A DNA stretch of 34,498 bases from Acidobacteriota bacterium (lineage in GTDB: Bacteria > Acidobacteriota > Terriglobia > UBA7540). A program made the translations under genes and the position numbers. The notes beneath the pieces were generated by a model. It saw only the letters and a list, made by a program, of their open reading frames with translations. It was not told the DNA's origin and did not search any database. Of the stretch, positions 1-8,176 are shown piece after piece (the first letter of the stretch is position 1; every line of letters starts with the position of its first letter). The DNA lies in NCBI GenBank assembly GCA_021817045.1, contig JAKAWG010000057.1:1-34498 (forward strand), in the 5' to 3' direction.

Positions 1-180
1 TTGTGGGTGAAGCACGACAACCACCAGCAGCCACATCAGTCTCTGGAGGGATTGTGCCCGGCGGATCGCTTCTTCGCCATTGTCCAGGAACTGCGGAAGG
101 TCATCGAGCGAGGCCTGGAGGAGAATGGGAGTAGGAGGACTGTCCTTCTGTCGTTTGGATTCTTGAAACCTCGTGATTAA
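1..180 (+). pseudogene. IS481/integrase-core transposase, C-terminal fragment
   Basis: Frame 1 is open from the window edge to a TAA at 178-180. It reads 'HDNHQQPHQSLEGL' followed by 'PADRFF' and 'ELRKVIERGLEEN', the typical C-terminal part of IS481-like DDE transposases (consensus YNHxRPHQxLxGxTPADRFF). After 'EEN' the match stops and about 17 unrelated residues precede the stop, so the end is truncated or frameshifted. The 5' part lies outside the window. It is the first of several pieces of mobile or broken genes at this end. The family call is made by eye. Confidence 0.7.
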
Positions 181-203
181 AGCGGGAACATTGCGCCATT
201 AAT

Positions 204-863
204 CTAGCAAGATGTGGGGCGCAGCTCATTTTCGGACGCCGCCATCGACACTTGCGCCTCTCCCCCGAAGGCGTTCGTAACCGGGCCCCAAGCAAGTGAG
301 AAAGAGACAGCCCTGGCTCGCGCGATCTCGTAGTCTTTCCTGCCGTCTGGGTTCTTGATAAAGTGCTTGATTTTTCCATCGTCCTTGACTCGGACGGTCC
401 CAATATACGGGTACCATTTCTCCTTGAAACTCCGCAGGAACTCTTGGTTTTCCTCACACGCTTGGTCAGTCAATCCAACGTAGAATTCAATCGAGATTTT
501 TGTTGCTCCGCACGTTGATTCCATCAGCCGTCCAAAGCGCATCGGACTCTTTCGAGTGAATGCATCGAGAAAAGTATGCGCATTGGCCTCAAGTGCTTGA
601 CGATACTTCTGGACCTGCGAGAATGCCTCCGGGATCACGGCTTGATGATGGCCTAATTTGAACTCGATCACTCTGAACACCCGCTTCTCTTTGTCGTACT
701 CAACAAGATCGAACTGGCAGTTGCCGTGCAAAGGGCATTCGGCCTCCTTGTCGCTGATGCGGACCTCGCGCGCCGCATACTTCCGCTCGAAACCGTCCTT
801 CTTCAAAGTCGCTCCGAACTTGGGGAAAACTGCGTCCAACATTTCCTTGTGGGTGAAAAACAT
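204..863 (-). CDS. Orphan protein with possible PD-(D/E)XK nuclease-like core
   Basis: This 219-residue protein starts at ATG 861-863, with a good GAGGAAAG ribosome site about 6 bases upstream. I do not recognise the family. Residues about 43-69 contain two cysteines (CPLHGNC), then D52 in 'FDLVEYD' and 'VIEFK' (E67, K69). A D followed by ExK on adjacent predicted strands is the core of PD-(D/E)XK nucleases and their inactive relatives. The rest is mixed alpha/beta and rich in K/E, with no signal peptide or membrane segment, so it is probably cytoplasmic. It stands alone between a transposase fragment and decayed sequence, consistent with an accessory or defence-type gene, but nothing nearby supports a specific role. 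The coding frame itself is likely real. Confidence 0.6.
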   Translation of the reverse strand: MFFTHKEMLDAVFPKFGATLKKDGFERKYAAREVRISDKEAECPLHGNCQFDLVEYDKEKRVFRVIEFKLGHHQAVIPEAFSQVQKYRQALEANAHTFLDAFTRKSPMRFGRLMESTCGATKISIEFYVGLTDQACEENQEFLRSFKEKWYPYIGTVRVKDDGKIKHFIKNPDGRKDYEIARARAVSFSLAWGPVTNAFGGEAQVSMAASENELRPTSC

Positions 864-1147
864 ACGACTTTCCTCGCTTGTGGTCTTTGGGAAGGCGCTC
901 AGTCCAGGCTCTGTAGCATCGCCCGACCTACCCCGGAATTATCATCGCCAGTTCCGAACGAGAGCGTGAGCTGAAACATCGTGTTTGGGCGACAGCGGTA
1001 GTGGGCAATCGAAAATACGCTCCGGACCGAACCTCGTAGGTGGCGTGTCCCAAAGCCAGCTCTGAGTCGCAAGATTCTTCGCTTGGGAACGAAATTGGTG
1101 CGTAAGAAGACCGAGGAATAGGCCAGCACGAAGCGGTTTCCGCCGGC
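864..1147. other. No recognisable gene
   Basis: This is the upstream region of the orphan gene plus about 250 bases of sequence in which no frame on either strand resembles a known family. A minus-strand open frame (899-1129) has a faint beta-strand-like tail ('MFQLTLSFGTG'), too weak to call. Confidence 0.4.
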
Positions 1148-1513
1148 CTATCGAGCCTTAAGTGTTGACTTGCGCCCCATTTTCTCGCGAATGCGCCGTA
1201 CTAATGCCCGAATGTAAACGAAGTCCGAACCGGATGGGGTTGTTCCACAGTGTCGATTCCGCCGTTGTTCAAAAAACAGGCAGGCGCGGGCCTCGCTCAG
1301 CATCAAAGGGTCCAACACAGCCGGGCGGAGTCGGTATCGAAGAAGGGCCATGTACCTGTCCCTGGTACAGTTCGCCAACGCTGCGCATTTGTTGAAACTT
1401 CCCGCCCACTTGTAGCCGTTGAAGGTCAACGCAAATTGTTGAATAGCAGGCCATCGCGCCCTGGGACCTGGCACATGCGAGCTGTGGAGTGAAGTTGACG
1501 GAACGTGTTTCAT
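1148..1513 (-). pseudogene. Possible small hypothetical protein, probably degenerate
   Basis: The minus-strand frame contains 'FALTFNGYKWAGSFNKCAALAN' and, after an odd spacer, 'EARACLFFEQRRNRHCG' and 'YIRALVRRIREKMG'. This pattern (FxLxFNGY, then LRxCLFFEQRRxRH and a YIRxLVxxIR helix) resembles a family of short uncharacterised bacterial proteins of about 90-110 residues. The spacer between the blocks and the unrelated first 20 residues suggest an indel or decay. No clear ribosome site precedes the ATG at 1513. Function is unknown. It could be a fortuitous open frame. Confidence 0.3.
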
Positions 1514-1555
1514 GGACCTGTAAACATGAAGAATCGTAACTCACTGAGCGGCGAG

Positions 1556-1741
1556 CTACTTCTCTCCGGCTCTTATCGCTGCTGACGGATCCGCCACAAG
1601 TGTAAATCCGGCCCAATAAAACGGTGTCGCCTGCGCGCGAAATTGGTTCATCAGGCTGAGCTTGGCGTTGCGCAACGCGTTGCCTTCCATCGGTAACACT
1701 CCTTTCGGTTCCTTCCCGGAACCTAGGCTTTGGAGTGTCAC
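1556..1741 (-). pseudogene. CHAT-domain protein, C-terminal fragment
   Basis: The 61 codons end at TAG 1556-1558. 'GNALRNAKLSLMNQ' followed by 'PFYWAGFTLVADP' matches the C-terminal signature of CHAT (caspase-like) domains, usually written as ALRxAxLxLL...HPFYWAxFxLxGD. The catalytic His and Cys regions, which lie N-terminal in CHAT proteins, are absent. Upstream sequence runs into the truncated GH92 remnant with no linking frame, so this is a stranded tail rather than a gene. It is not expected to be functional. Confidence 0.55.
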
Positions 1742-1764
1742 CCATTTTCATCAGGAAATTTCGC

Positions 1765-2192
1765 TCATGATCTGGTCGTTAGCCCAAGTTTGGTGATCGC
1801 GGAACCCGTCACGATGTCAACCACTCGTGAAGGAAAGAGTATTATGGGAACATCGCCCATGACACGGCAGCCAGGACCGCTCAAGTACGTGAGGCTGAAC
1901 CCGCGGATCTGGTCGTCGCCGTAAACGTAGCTCCCTTGGCTAAATCCATGCGGTGCGAACCCCGCAGCGTGTCCGGACTCCATTGGATCATCCCGAAGGG
2001 CAATGCTACGCCGGGGAAAGTATTAGCCATATCGGCGCCGGCAGTCCCGATAAAAGGATTCACGTATTTGGCAAACCCGGCGATAGCCTCACCTTTCGGT
2101 TTACTCTTGGCCGAGCGTGGCGCGCAGACGGCCGGTTGCAGCAAGCCAAAAAGCAGAAATCCTGGCAGGAAGGACTTGAAGGCGTGGCGCAT
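1765..2192 (-). pseudogene. GH92 alpha-mannosidase, N-terminal remnant (frameshifted and truncated)
   Basis: The start is ATG 2190-2192, one base after the stop of the upstream hydrolase, with an AGGGAGGAG ribosome site inside that gene's end. Residues 1-23 are a Sec signal peptide. Then follow 'YVNPFIGT', 'NTFPGVALPFGMIQWSPDT' and, in another frame, 'SYVYGDDQIRGFSLTYLSG' and 'GDVPIILFP'. These are consecutive N-terminal blocks of GH92 exo-alpha-mannosidases. The switch of frame falls at about 1935-1985. The similarity stops near 1830 and a TGA follows at 1765-1767, so about 140 of the usual 700 or more codons remain. The whole catalytic domain is missing. It was probably the second gene of an operon with the 2.2-3.9 kb hydrolase. 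Confidence 0.8.
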
Positions 2193-2193
2193 G

Positions 2194-3888
2194 CTAATCT
2201 CTTGACTCCTCCCTGCAAACTGGCTTCGGCAGGCTGCTCGAGGCGCAGGTGGCGAGCTTGATCTGCATTTGGTCGTTCCGGATGGGCCGCTTCAGCAGTA
2301 CCACCGAGCCCACCCCCGGCTCCAGTGCGCTTTCGTACTTGACCGCCTGGCCGTTCCACGCGACCGAGGCCACCGGCCCGGGAACTATCACGCGCAGATG
2401 CGCAGTGCGCGGCGCGTCGGTTTCCACCTTCAGCGTCGTCGTCCCGTTCGCCCGGTCACGGCGGTAAACGTAACGGAGAAACCCTTTGTTCGGCAGGGTC
2501 ACGCGAATCGCCACGTCAGAATCTGTCCACGCGAAGGGCAAATTGGGATGGATTTCAACTTCCGAGAAGCCGAATCCCGTCGGCCGGATCCCGAACAGGC
2601 CCTCAATGATGGCGCAGATGTGCGCGGTGGCGGAGATGCCATACTGGATGTGCCCGCGGCCTTCCCCGTTCTGCGTGTACCACTCGCGGCAATCTCCTTC
2701 GCGCGCATAGGCCTGGCTGCGCCGCCTAACCGCCTCGTAGAGCGGTTCCAGCATACGGCAGTGCCCCCAGAGTTGCACGCAGTTGGTGTACGCCTCCTCC
2801 CAGCAGCCGCCGGGGACGAACCCGTAAGGATCGTTGTAGAACTTGCTGATCCAGAAGTAGGAGGGATACTGCAAAGGCATAGGGAAAATCCGGTCGTCCA
2901 GCAGCACTTTCCGGGCATAATCGGCCACCCGCCGGGCGCGGGAAAAGTTTCCGCTGGTCAGCGCGGCATAGTAGGGAGTCACGTCCAGTTCCCGGCTGTA
3001 TTCGTCAATTCCCAGCAGGCTGTGATACCACTTTTTTTCGGGAACGCGGTAGAGCAGATAGTAGTAATCCGTGTCGGGATCGTAGGCGGAGCTCTCGAGC
3101 GCGGTGTGCGTCAATTCCGCGCGGTTCTTGAGCCAATCGCTTGCGGCCAAGCCGTTTTCCGCCGAGTAGCGAGCCATGATCTGCAACAGTTCGCAAACTT
3201 GCATGGTGGCGACCACCACCACATCCCGCGCGCAATTCGGCACGCGCGGGAAATTGTACGGTTCGCCGATCAAGAGAACCCACAAGTGGTTGGGAATCTG
3301 ATCCCCGTTCTCCAGCAAACCGTCATTGTTGCGGTCATAGGTAGCGAATCCCCAGCGCACCATCTTCAGAAGACGGTCCCAATGCGCCTGGACGAATGCG
3401 TCCTGCTCGAGATACGCGATGTAATCGGAAAAGTGCTTGGCGATGTGCGCCAGATGAATCGACGTCTGCTGCCGCCCTTCCCACGCCCAGAGGATGTGGC
3501 CGTCCTGGGCGTCCACCTCCTCCCAGATGCGATGGCCCATGGCGACGGCAAAATCCGGGTCGTCGCCGTAAAGGTAGGCGGCGCACTTGGGACCATAGCG
3601 GAAGTCCCGGATATCGAAGAACTCCCTTTGTTCTTTGCCGCCCGAAACGCCGAACAAGCCGTCCTTGCCAAAATGTTCGAAGGCGATCCGCCGCATTTTC
3701 GCCACCAGCTTGGCGGCAACCCAGAACGATTTCTCAATCGCCTCCTCGGGCACGGAAAGCTCCACTTGCCGGCTGACCTCGAACCTTGGGACGTTTTCCG
3801 GATCCCCGGTCAGGCTGTAAAGAAATTGCGGTTTGTTGGCCATCGTGCTGCCCAGCAACGAGGCGGACAAAAATCTCCTCCGATTCAT
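2194..3888 (-). CDS. Secreted (alpha/alpha)6-barrel glycoside hydrolase (GH63/GH37-like clan)
   Basis: A 564-residue protein starting at ATG 3886-3888. A GTG lies directly upstream at 3891, and an AAGGAAAGAG ribosome site is about 8-10 bases away. Residues 2-20 (NRRRFLSASLLGSTMA) form a short Tat-type signal. The body has the repeating helix-pair pattern of six-hairpin glycosidases, with 'YDRNNDGLLENGDQIPNHLW' near residue 195 and 'PGGCWEEAYTNCVQLWGH' in the C-terminal half, followed by a small beta-sandwich tail (from about residue 470). Such enzymes include trehalase, glucosidase I and glycosylglycerate hydrolases. I cannot assign the substrate or the catalytic pair. It is followed at once by the GH92 remnant, suggesting a former two-gene mannan or oligosaccharide operon. 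Confidence 0.7.
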   Translation of the reverse strand: MNRRRFLSASLLGSTMANKPQFLYSLTGDPENVPRFEVSRQVELSVPEEAIEKSFWVAAKLVAKMRRIAFEHFGKDGLFGVSGGKEQREFFDIRDFRYGPKCAAYLYGDDPDFAVAMGHRIWEEVDAQDGHILWAWEGRQQTSIHLAHIAKHFSDYIAYLEQDAFVQAHWDRLLKMVRWGFATYDRNNDGLLENGDQIPNHLWVLLIGEPYNFPRVPNCARDVVVVATMQVCELLQIMARYSAENGLAASDWLKNRAELTHTALESSAYDPDTDYYYLLYRVPEKKWYHSLLGIDEYSRELDVTPYYAALTSGNFSRARRVADYARKVLLDDRIFPMPLQYPSYFWISKFYNDPYGFVPGGCWEEAYTNCVQLWGHCRMLEPLYEAVRRRSQAYAREGDCREWYTQNGEGRGHIQYGISATAHICAIIEGLFGIRPTGFGFSEVEIHPNLPFAWTDSDVAIRVTLPNKGFLRYVYRRDRANGTTTLKVETDAPRTAHLRVIVPGPVASVAWNGQAVKYESALEPGVGSVVLLKRPIRNDQMQIKLATCASSSLPKPVCREESRD

Positions 3889-4149
3889 CACTTTTCTCTT
3901 TCCTTTCGCAAGGGGGAATCATCTACTGGGCGGCTGCCGACCTCTTCAGATCCTGGCGATAGCAATCGTCCCGGATTAATCCACTAACCTTCTCCCGGCC
4001 GCGCCAAACCTATCGCACCCCGCCGGGTATTCCAGGGCTCGCCATAAAACCCTGAGCAGGAGCCACAGCGCGCTTCCGCATTATTCCACGGCTTCCGCCG
4101 CGGAAGGCAGGGCACAAAGTCCGTCCCGCCTTTCGCCCCCCTCCGCAAT

Positions 4150-4165
4150 AGCATATGATATATTA
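4150..4165. promoter_or_regulatory. AT-rich motif in the divergent intergenic region
   Basis: The 476-bp gap between the minus-strand hydrolase (start 3888) and the plus-strand kinase (start 4365) is otherwise GC-rich and gene-free. It contains an isolated AT island, GCATATGATATATTAC. It resembles the TATCATAT-type islands ahead of the receptor gene and the GH36-like gene and may be an operator. This is inference from sequence resemblance only. Confidence 0.3.
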
Positions 4166-4240
4166 CCGGTCAGGGCAAGGCTTCCCTTTGCGACAGGCCG
4201 TGCAAGCGCGCGGAGTCCCGCGGTACCTGCAGGCACATCT

Positions 4241-4255
4241 GATATCTGATATAAT
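4241..4255 (+). promoter_or_regulatory. Extended -10 promoter for the kinase/aldolase/isomerase genes
   Basis: GATATCTGATATAAT contains TGaTATAAT (4247-4255), a perfect extended -10 element. No good -35 is present, which is usual for extended -10 promoters. It would start transcription near 4262, leaving a leader of about 100 bases before ATG 4365. The overlapping GATATC/GATAT repeats could be an operator. Confidence 0.45.
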
Positions 4256-4364
4256 TGGCTGCCAGCTGCCCAAAAGGCTTGCGGCGAGGCGAGGACGCGG
4301 CAGGTCCGGAGCGCAGTGGGAGAGAAGCCTCCCAGCGCGGAAATCGGCATCGCATAAGCGGAGA

Positions 4365-5600
4365 ATGAGGGTCTATGTCGCCACCCGAAATGTGGTCATT
4401 GCGCAAGGCGGCGGTCCCACGGCGGTGATCAATGCGAGCCTGTACGGCATCGTGCGCGCGGCGGCCCGGAAGTTTGCTCCCACCAGCCACCTTTTGGCGG
4501 GCCCGCAACGGCATCCTGGGAGTGCAGCAGGACCAGTTCGTAAACTTGCTCAAGCCGAGTGAAGAATCCTGGAAGCGCATTGCGGCCTCCCCGGGCGCCG
4601 CTCTTGGTTCCGGCCGCAAGATGCTCAGTCCCGAAGAGGCCATGGAAGCCGTAAGCTTGCTGCGGAAGAAGGACGTCCGCTATTTCTTCCATATCGGCGG
4701 CAACGATTCGATGGACACCGCGCTGAAAATGCGCCAGGCAGCCTTGGCGCTGGGCTACGAAATGTATTGTGCCGGCATTCCCAAAACCATTGACAACGAT
4801 CTTCCTTGCACCGACCATTGCCCCGGCTTCGGGTCCGCCGCTCGCTATATCGCCCAGGCCACGCTGGACCTGGGAATGGATATCCGCAGCCTGCCCACTC
4901 CAGTCTCCATCTTGGAGGTCATGGGGCGCGATGCGGGGTGGCTGACGGCCGCCACGCTTCTGGCCAGAAGGAATCCCGACGACGCCCCGCACTTAATCTA
5001 TGCGCCGGAAGTACCCCTGAACCGGCAGAAATTCCTGGATGATGTGCAGAACGCTTACGACTGCCGGGGCTGTCTGGTGGTGGCCGTTTCCGAAGGAGTG
5101 CGGAACGAGGCAGGAGAAAGCTGGAGCGCCCGGCGCAGTGATAACCTCACCGACGGATTCGGGCATCCGCTCTCCGGCGACGTTGCCGCAACACTCGCGA
5201 GCCTGGTGACTTCGAATTGGGCCTCCGCGCCCGCAGCGAAAAGCCAGGGCGGCTGGGCCGGGCGGCGGGCTGGCTGGTTTCTTTTACTGACCGGCGCGAG
5301 GCGGAAAAAGCCGGAGCTTTCGGTTTTTCCTGGGCCTTGAAAGGCCATACCGGCTTCATGGCTTCTCTGGAGCGCCAACCGGGCGCCGCTTATGAGATTG
5401 GTTACGACGCGGTTCCCCTGGAATCAGTAGCCAACAAAGCCCGCCAATTGCCGCGGGATTACATCACCGACAGCGGCAATGATATACGCGAAGAATACCG
5501 CGCCTACGCCGAACCTCTGGCCGGCGGGCCTCTGGCGGGGTACGCCTCGCTTGACGCCGCGCAGCCTGAGCACGCAAATTTCCCAAGAGGAGGACAATGA
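4365..5600 (+). pseudogene. PPi-type 6-phosphofructokinase, two frameshifts
   Basis: Three consecutive frames together give one phosphofructokinase. Frame A (from ATG 4365) has 'VVIAQGGGPTAVINASL'. Frame B (about 4490-5215) has 'RARNGILGV', 'FHIGGNDSMDTA', 'GIPKTIDNDLP', 'DHCPGFGSAARY' and 'ILEVMGRDAGWLTAA'. Back in frame A (about 5217-5600) it has 'GRAAGWLVSFTDRREAEKAG', 'LPRDYI' and 'GGPLAGYA'. GGNDS and PKTIDND place Asp and Lys at the two positions that distinguish PPi-dependent from ATP-dependent enzymes (GGDGS, PGTIDND). The two shifts, near 4490 and 5215, compensate each other. The intact product would phosphorylate a ketohexose phosphate or related ketose. As written it encodes no full-length protein. 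Sequencing error cannot be excluded, but neighbouring long genes are clean. Confidence 0.8.
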
Positions 5601-5601
5601 A

Positions 5602-6651
5602 ATGGCCAGCATCGCCTGCCGCGAAGAAAGGCCGGGCTTCCGGGCAGAAGAGTACTTTCCCAGGAGACTCTTTGAGGCCATCACGGACGTTCGCGTCGAT
5701 AAGCCGGAATCCATCCTGGAGGAAGCACAAAACCGCCTCCGGCGGCCCCGCCTGACCCTGGACGGCAAGCTGGTCATCCTGGCCACCGACCACCCGGGAC
5801 GCCGCGTTACCGGCCTGGGACCTGATGACCCGCTGGGCATGGGCAATCGTCACAGCTACATGGCCAGAGGCCTGCGAGTGCTGACCACTCCCGGATGCGA
5901 CGGGATCATGGGGACCACGGACTTCATGGAAGACCTCCTGATCGTTAATGCCTTGGTCCGGCAAGCCGGCGGCGCCTCCTTGCTCGACGACAAAGTGTTG
6001 ATCGGCTGTATGAATCGCGGAGGACATGCGGGCGTCGAAGGGGAGATTGATGACCGATTCACTTGCTTCACCGCCCGGCAACTGAAGAACCTGAACTTCG
6101 ACGGCGGCAAGTTGATGTACCGGCTCGACCCCGAGGACGAACGCTCCATCAAGGCGATCAGCGACTGCGCGCAGGCCGTCACCGAGCTTTATCGCGAGAA
6201 CCTATACGCCTTCCTGGAGCCAATGAGCGTGCGCAGGAAAAAGGATGGCGGCTATGAAACGGTTAAGACCGTGGAAGAGCTGCAACGCGATGCCGGGGCT
6301 GCCGCCGCTTTGGGCGAATCTTCCGCGCGTACGTTCCTCAAGCTCTCTTATGCCGAGGGCTACGAGCGGGTGGCGCAAGCGACTACCCTTCCGATCCTGA
6401 TGCTCGGGGGACCTCCCCGTGAAGATCCCTCCTTGACGCTCCGGGATTTTGCCGCCGGGATGAGAGCTGCGGCCAATGTGCGCGGCGTGATGGTCGGCCG
6501 GAATGTGGCTTTCGCTCCGCAGGAAGACCCGCGGGCCGTGGCCGCCGCGGTATGCGGAATCGTTCATAAGGGCTTGACGGCGGAGGAGTCTTTGCAGCGT
6601 CTCGCGGCGGAACGCGACAAGGAAATGGACCTCTTCGCGCAATGGCGGTGA
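5602..6651 (+). CDS. Class I aldolase-like (beta/alpha)8 protein, Cgl0159 family
   Basis: A 349-residue protein. I chose ATG 5602 because AGAGGAGGAC lies about 6 bases upstream and the kinase TGA (5598-5600) is adjacent; the open frame extends further 5' only by overlap. Key blocks are 'GKLVILATDHPGRRVTG', 'GCDGIMGTTDFMEDLL', 'VLIGCMNRGGHAG', 'NFDGGKLMYRLD', 'YAFLEPM' and 'FLKLSYAEGYERVA', then 'LPILMLGGP'. This resembles the Cgl0159/LacD/LsrF group of Schiff-base aldolases; the Lys in GGKLMY and in FLKLSY are catalytic candidates. It probably cleaves a ketose 1- or 6-phosphate made by the upstream kinase. It is the only intact member of the kinase-aldolase-isomerase trio. Confidence 0.75.
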   Translation: MASIACREERPGFRAEEYFPRRLFEAITDVRVDKPESILEEAQNRLRRPRLTLDGKLVILATDHPGRRVTGLGPDDPLGMGNRHSYMARGLRVLTTPGCDGIMGTTDFMEDLLIVNALVRQAGGASLLDDKVLIGCMNRGGHAGVEGEIDDRFTCFTARQLKNLNFDGGKLMYRLDPEDERSIKAISDCAQAVTELYRENLYAFLEPMSVRRKKDGGYETVKTVEELQRDAGAAAALGESSARTFLKLSYAEGYERVAQATTLPILMLGGPPREDPSLTLRDFAAGMRAAANVRGVMVGRNVAFAPQEDPRAVAAAVCGIVHKGLTAEESLQRLAAERDKEMDLFAQWR

Positions 6652-6740
6652 AGGAAGGTTCTGAGACGCTGCGGCACACGAGCTTTTGGTGCCGGCTTCG
6701 CTGTGCAATGTGTGAGGAAACGTCATGAAGACGGGCGTTA

Positions 6741-8092
6741 ATGAATCAGCAATCAAAACAGCAAACGCCTCTAGAGAAGAAACCTCCGGCGCTGGGTGTA
6801 ATCTTCCTGGGGCGCAAGCGGCCCGGCTTTGATATGGAATGGGGGCGGCAGATGGAAGGCCGCGCGCGCCAGAAGCAGCAGGAGTGCGGCTGCGCGGTCG
6901 TCGAGCCACCTGAAAAAGCGGTTGATGACTCCACGCTGCGCCAGGCAATTGAAGCTTGCAAGGAAAAGGCTGTCGACGCCCTTGTGCTGCTGCAGACGAC
7001 CATGGCGGACGGACGTTTGGCTCCGACCCTGGCCCAGCTTTGGCCGGACCCGCCCGTGCTTTGGGCTACTCCTGAGAAGCCGGAGGGCGATAGCGTGGGC
7101 TCCTGTTCGCTGGTGGGAACGCACGCCTGGGCTTCTACCTTGCGGCAGATGGGGCATCCTTTCCAAATCCTGTATGGCGATCCGGGGGCGGCGGAAACCG
7201 GGAAGCAAGTACGCGAAGCAGTCCATCTGGCCGCCACCGTGCATCGTCTGCGTCAGTGCGCCTAGGCCTGGTGGGCGGTCAGGCGCCCGGATTCTTTGCG
7301 ATGAGCGCCGATCCGTTCTTGCTTCATCAGGGTTTAGGAGTTCAGTTGCAAACGTTCAGCCTGGTTGAATTTGCTCACGTGGTGAAGAACTTCCCTGAAC
7401 CAGTTGTGAGGGACGATGTGGCCAAAGTTAAATCCCTCGGTTTACCCCACAAAGATACAAGCGATGACGACCTGCCAATGGCATCGCGCTTGTATTTGGC
7501 GATGGCAGCATTCCTGGAGAACGAAAATCTGGATGCCCTGGCGGTCCGTTGCTGGCCGGAAATGCCCAATGTGTTCGGCCAGTGGCCTTATCTGGGTATA
7601 GCCCGGCTGGCGGACGAAGGGCGGGCAGTAGTCTGCGAAGGTGATGTGGATGGCGCGCTTTCGGCCTGGATTTGGAGAAAGCCTGGGCATGGGAAGATGC
7701 TACCTCTCCGATTGGCTCGAGCACGATCAGGAAACCATCACCCTGTGGCACATCGGCGCCGCGCCCATGGCACTGTCGCCGCCCGGCACTTAAACATCCA
7801 GAAGCCGGCGGTGGTTGAGGCGTCAATCCGAGAGGATCTGCCTATCACCATCCTGCGTTTCTGGCACTGCGACGGGAGTTACCACTTGACGGCGCGCGAG
7901 GGTTTCACCCTCCGGCCGAGACGCCATCTGATGGGCACGAATGGGTTGGCGCGCCTCGTGCAGCAGGACCCTCGGGAATGGTTTGAAGAGCTCTGTAACC
8001 AGGGCATGCCGCACCACGTCGCGGCGTTTGAAGGGCATTGGGCCGGGCTGCTGCGCCGGCTAGCCCGCATTCTGCGGATCCATTTTGTTTGA
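6741..8092 (+). pseudogene. L-fucose/L-arabinose isomerase-like protein, at least three frameshifts
   Basis: Frame 6741-7260 has 'LGVIFLGRKRPGFDMEWG' and an N-terminal Rossmann-like domain. The frame then switches near 7255 to 'RLGLVGGQAPGFFAMSADP' and 'CWPEMPNVFGQWPYLG', and near 7685 to a third frame (7689-7793) with 'CYLSDWLEHDQETITLWHIG'. Near 7790 it returns to the previous frame, with 'PITILRFWHCDGSYHLTAREG' and 'HHVAAFEGH'. Together these cover a complete FucI-like aldose-ketose isomerase, including the metal-site WHxG region. A second ATG at 6725 has a much better ribosome site (GAGGAAAC) but another frame, hinting at a fourth indel near the start. The intact enzyme would convert an aldose to a ketose for the kinase and aldolase upstream. 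It is now non-functional unless the indels are sequence errors. Confidence 0.75.
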
Positions 8093-8176
8093 ATTGGAGA
8101 TTCGTACCCGCTTGAGTCTCTTGCTTGCTTTCGCGCGTTAAGGACCAGACGCGCATTCTTCGAACCGAGGTTGAGA

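Noticed and set aside
899..1129. Possible outer-membrane beta-barrel tail on the minus strand
   Set aside because: Only one weakly barrel-like strand (MFQLTLSFG). The rest is basic and non-repetitive, too little to call even a fragment.
2269..3987. 572-codon plus-strand open frame opposite the 2.2-3.9 kb hydrolase
   Set aside because: It has no family resemblance and no ribosome site. The opposite strand encodes a clear Tat-exported glycosidase, so this is a GC-driven antisense shadow.
4365..5600. Programmed ribosomal frameshifting in the phosphofructokinase
   Set aside because: No slippery heptamer or downstream structure was seen at either shift, and two compensating shifts in a housekeeping enzyme are not a known control mode. 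Decay or sequence error is simpler.
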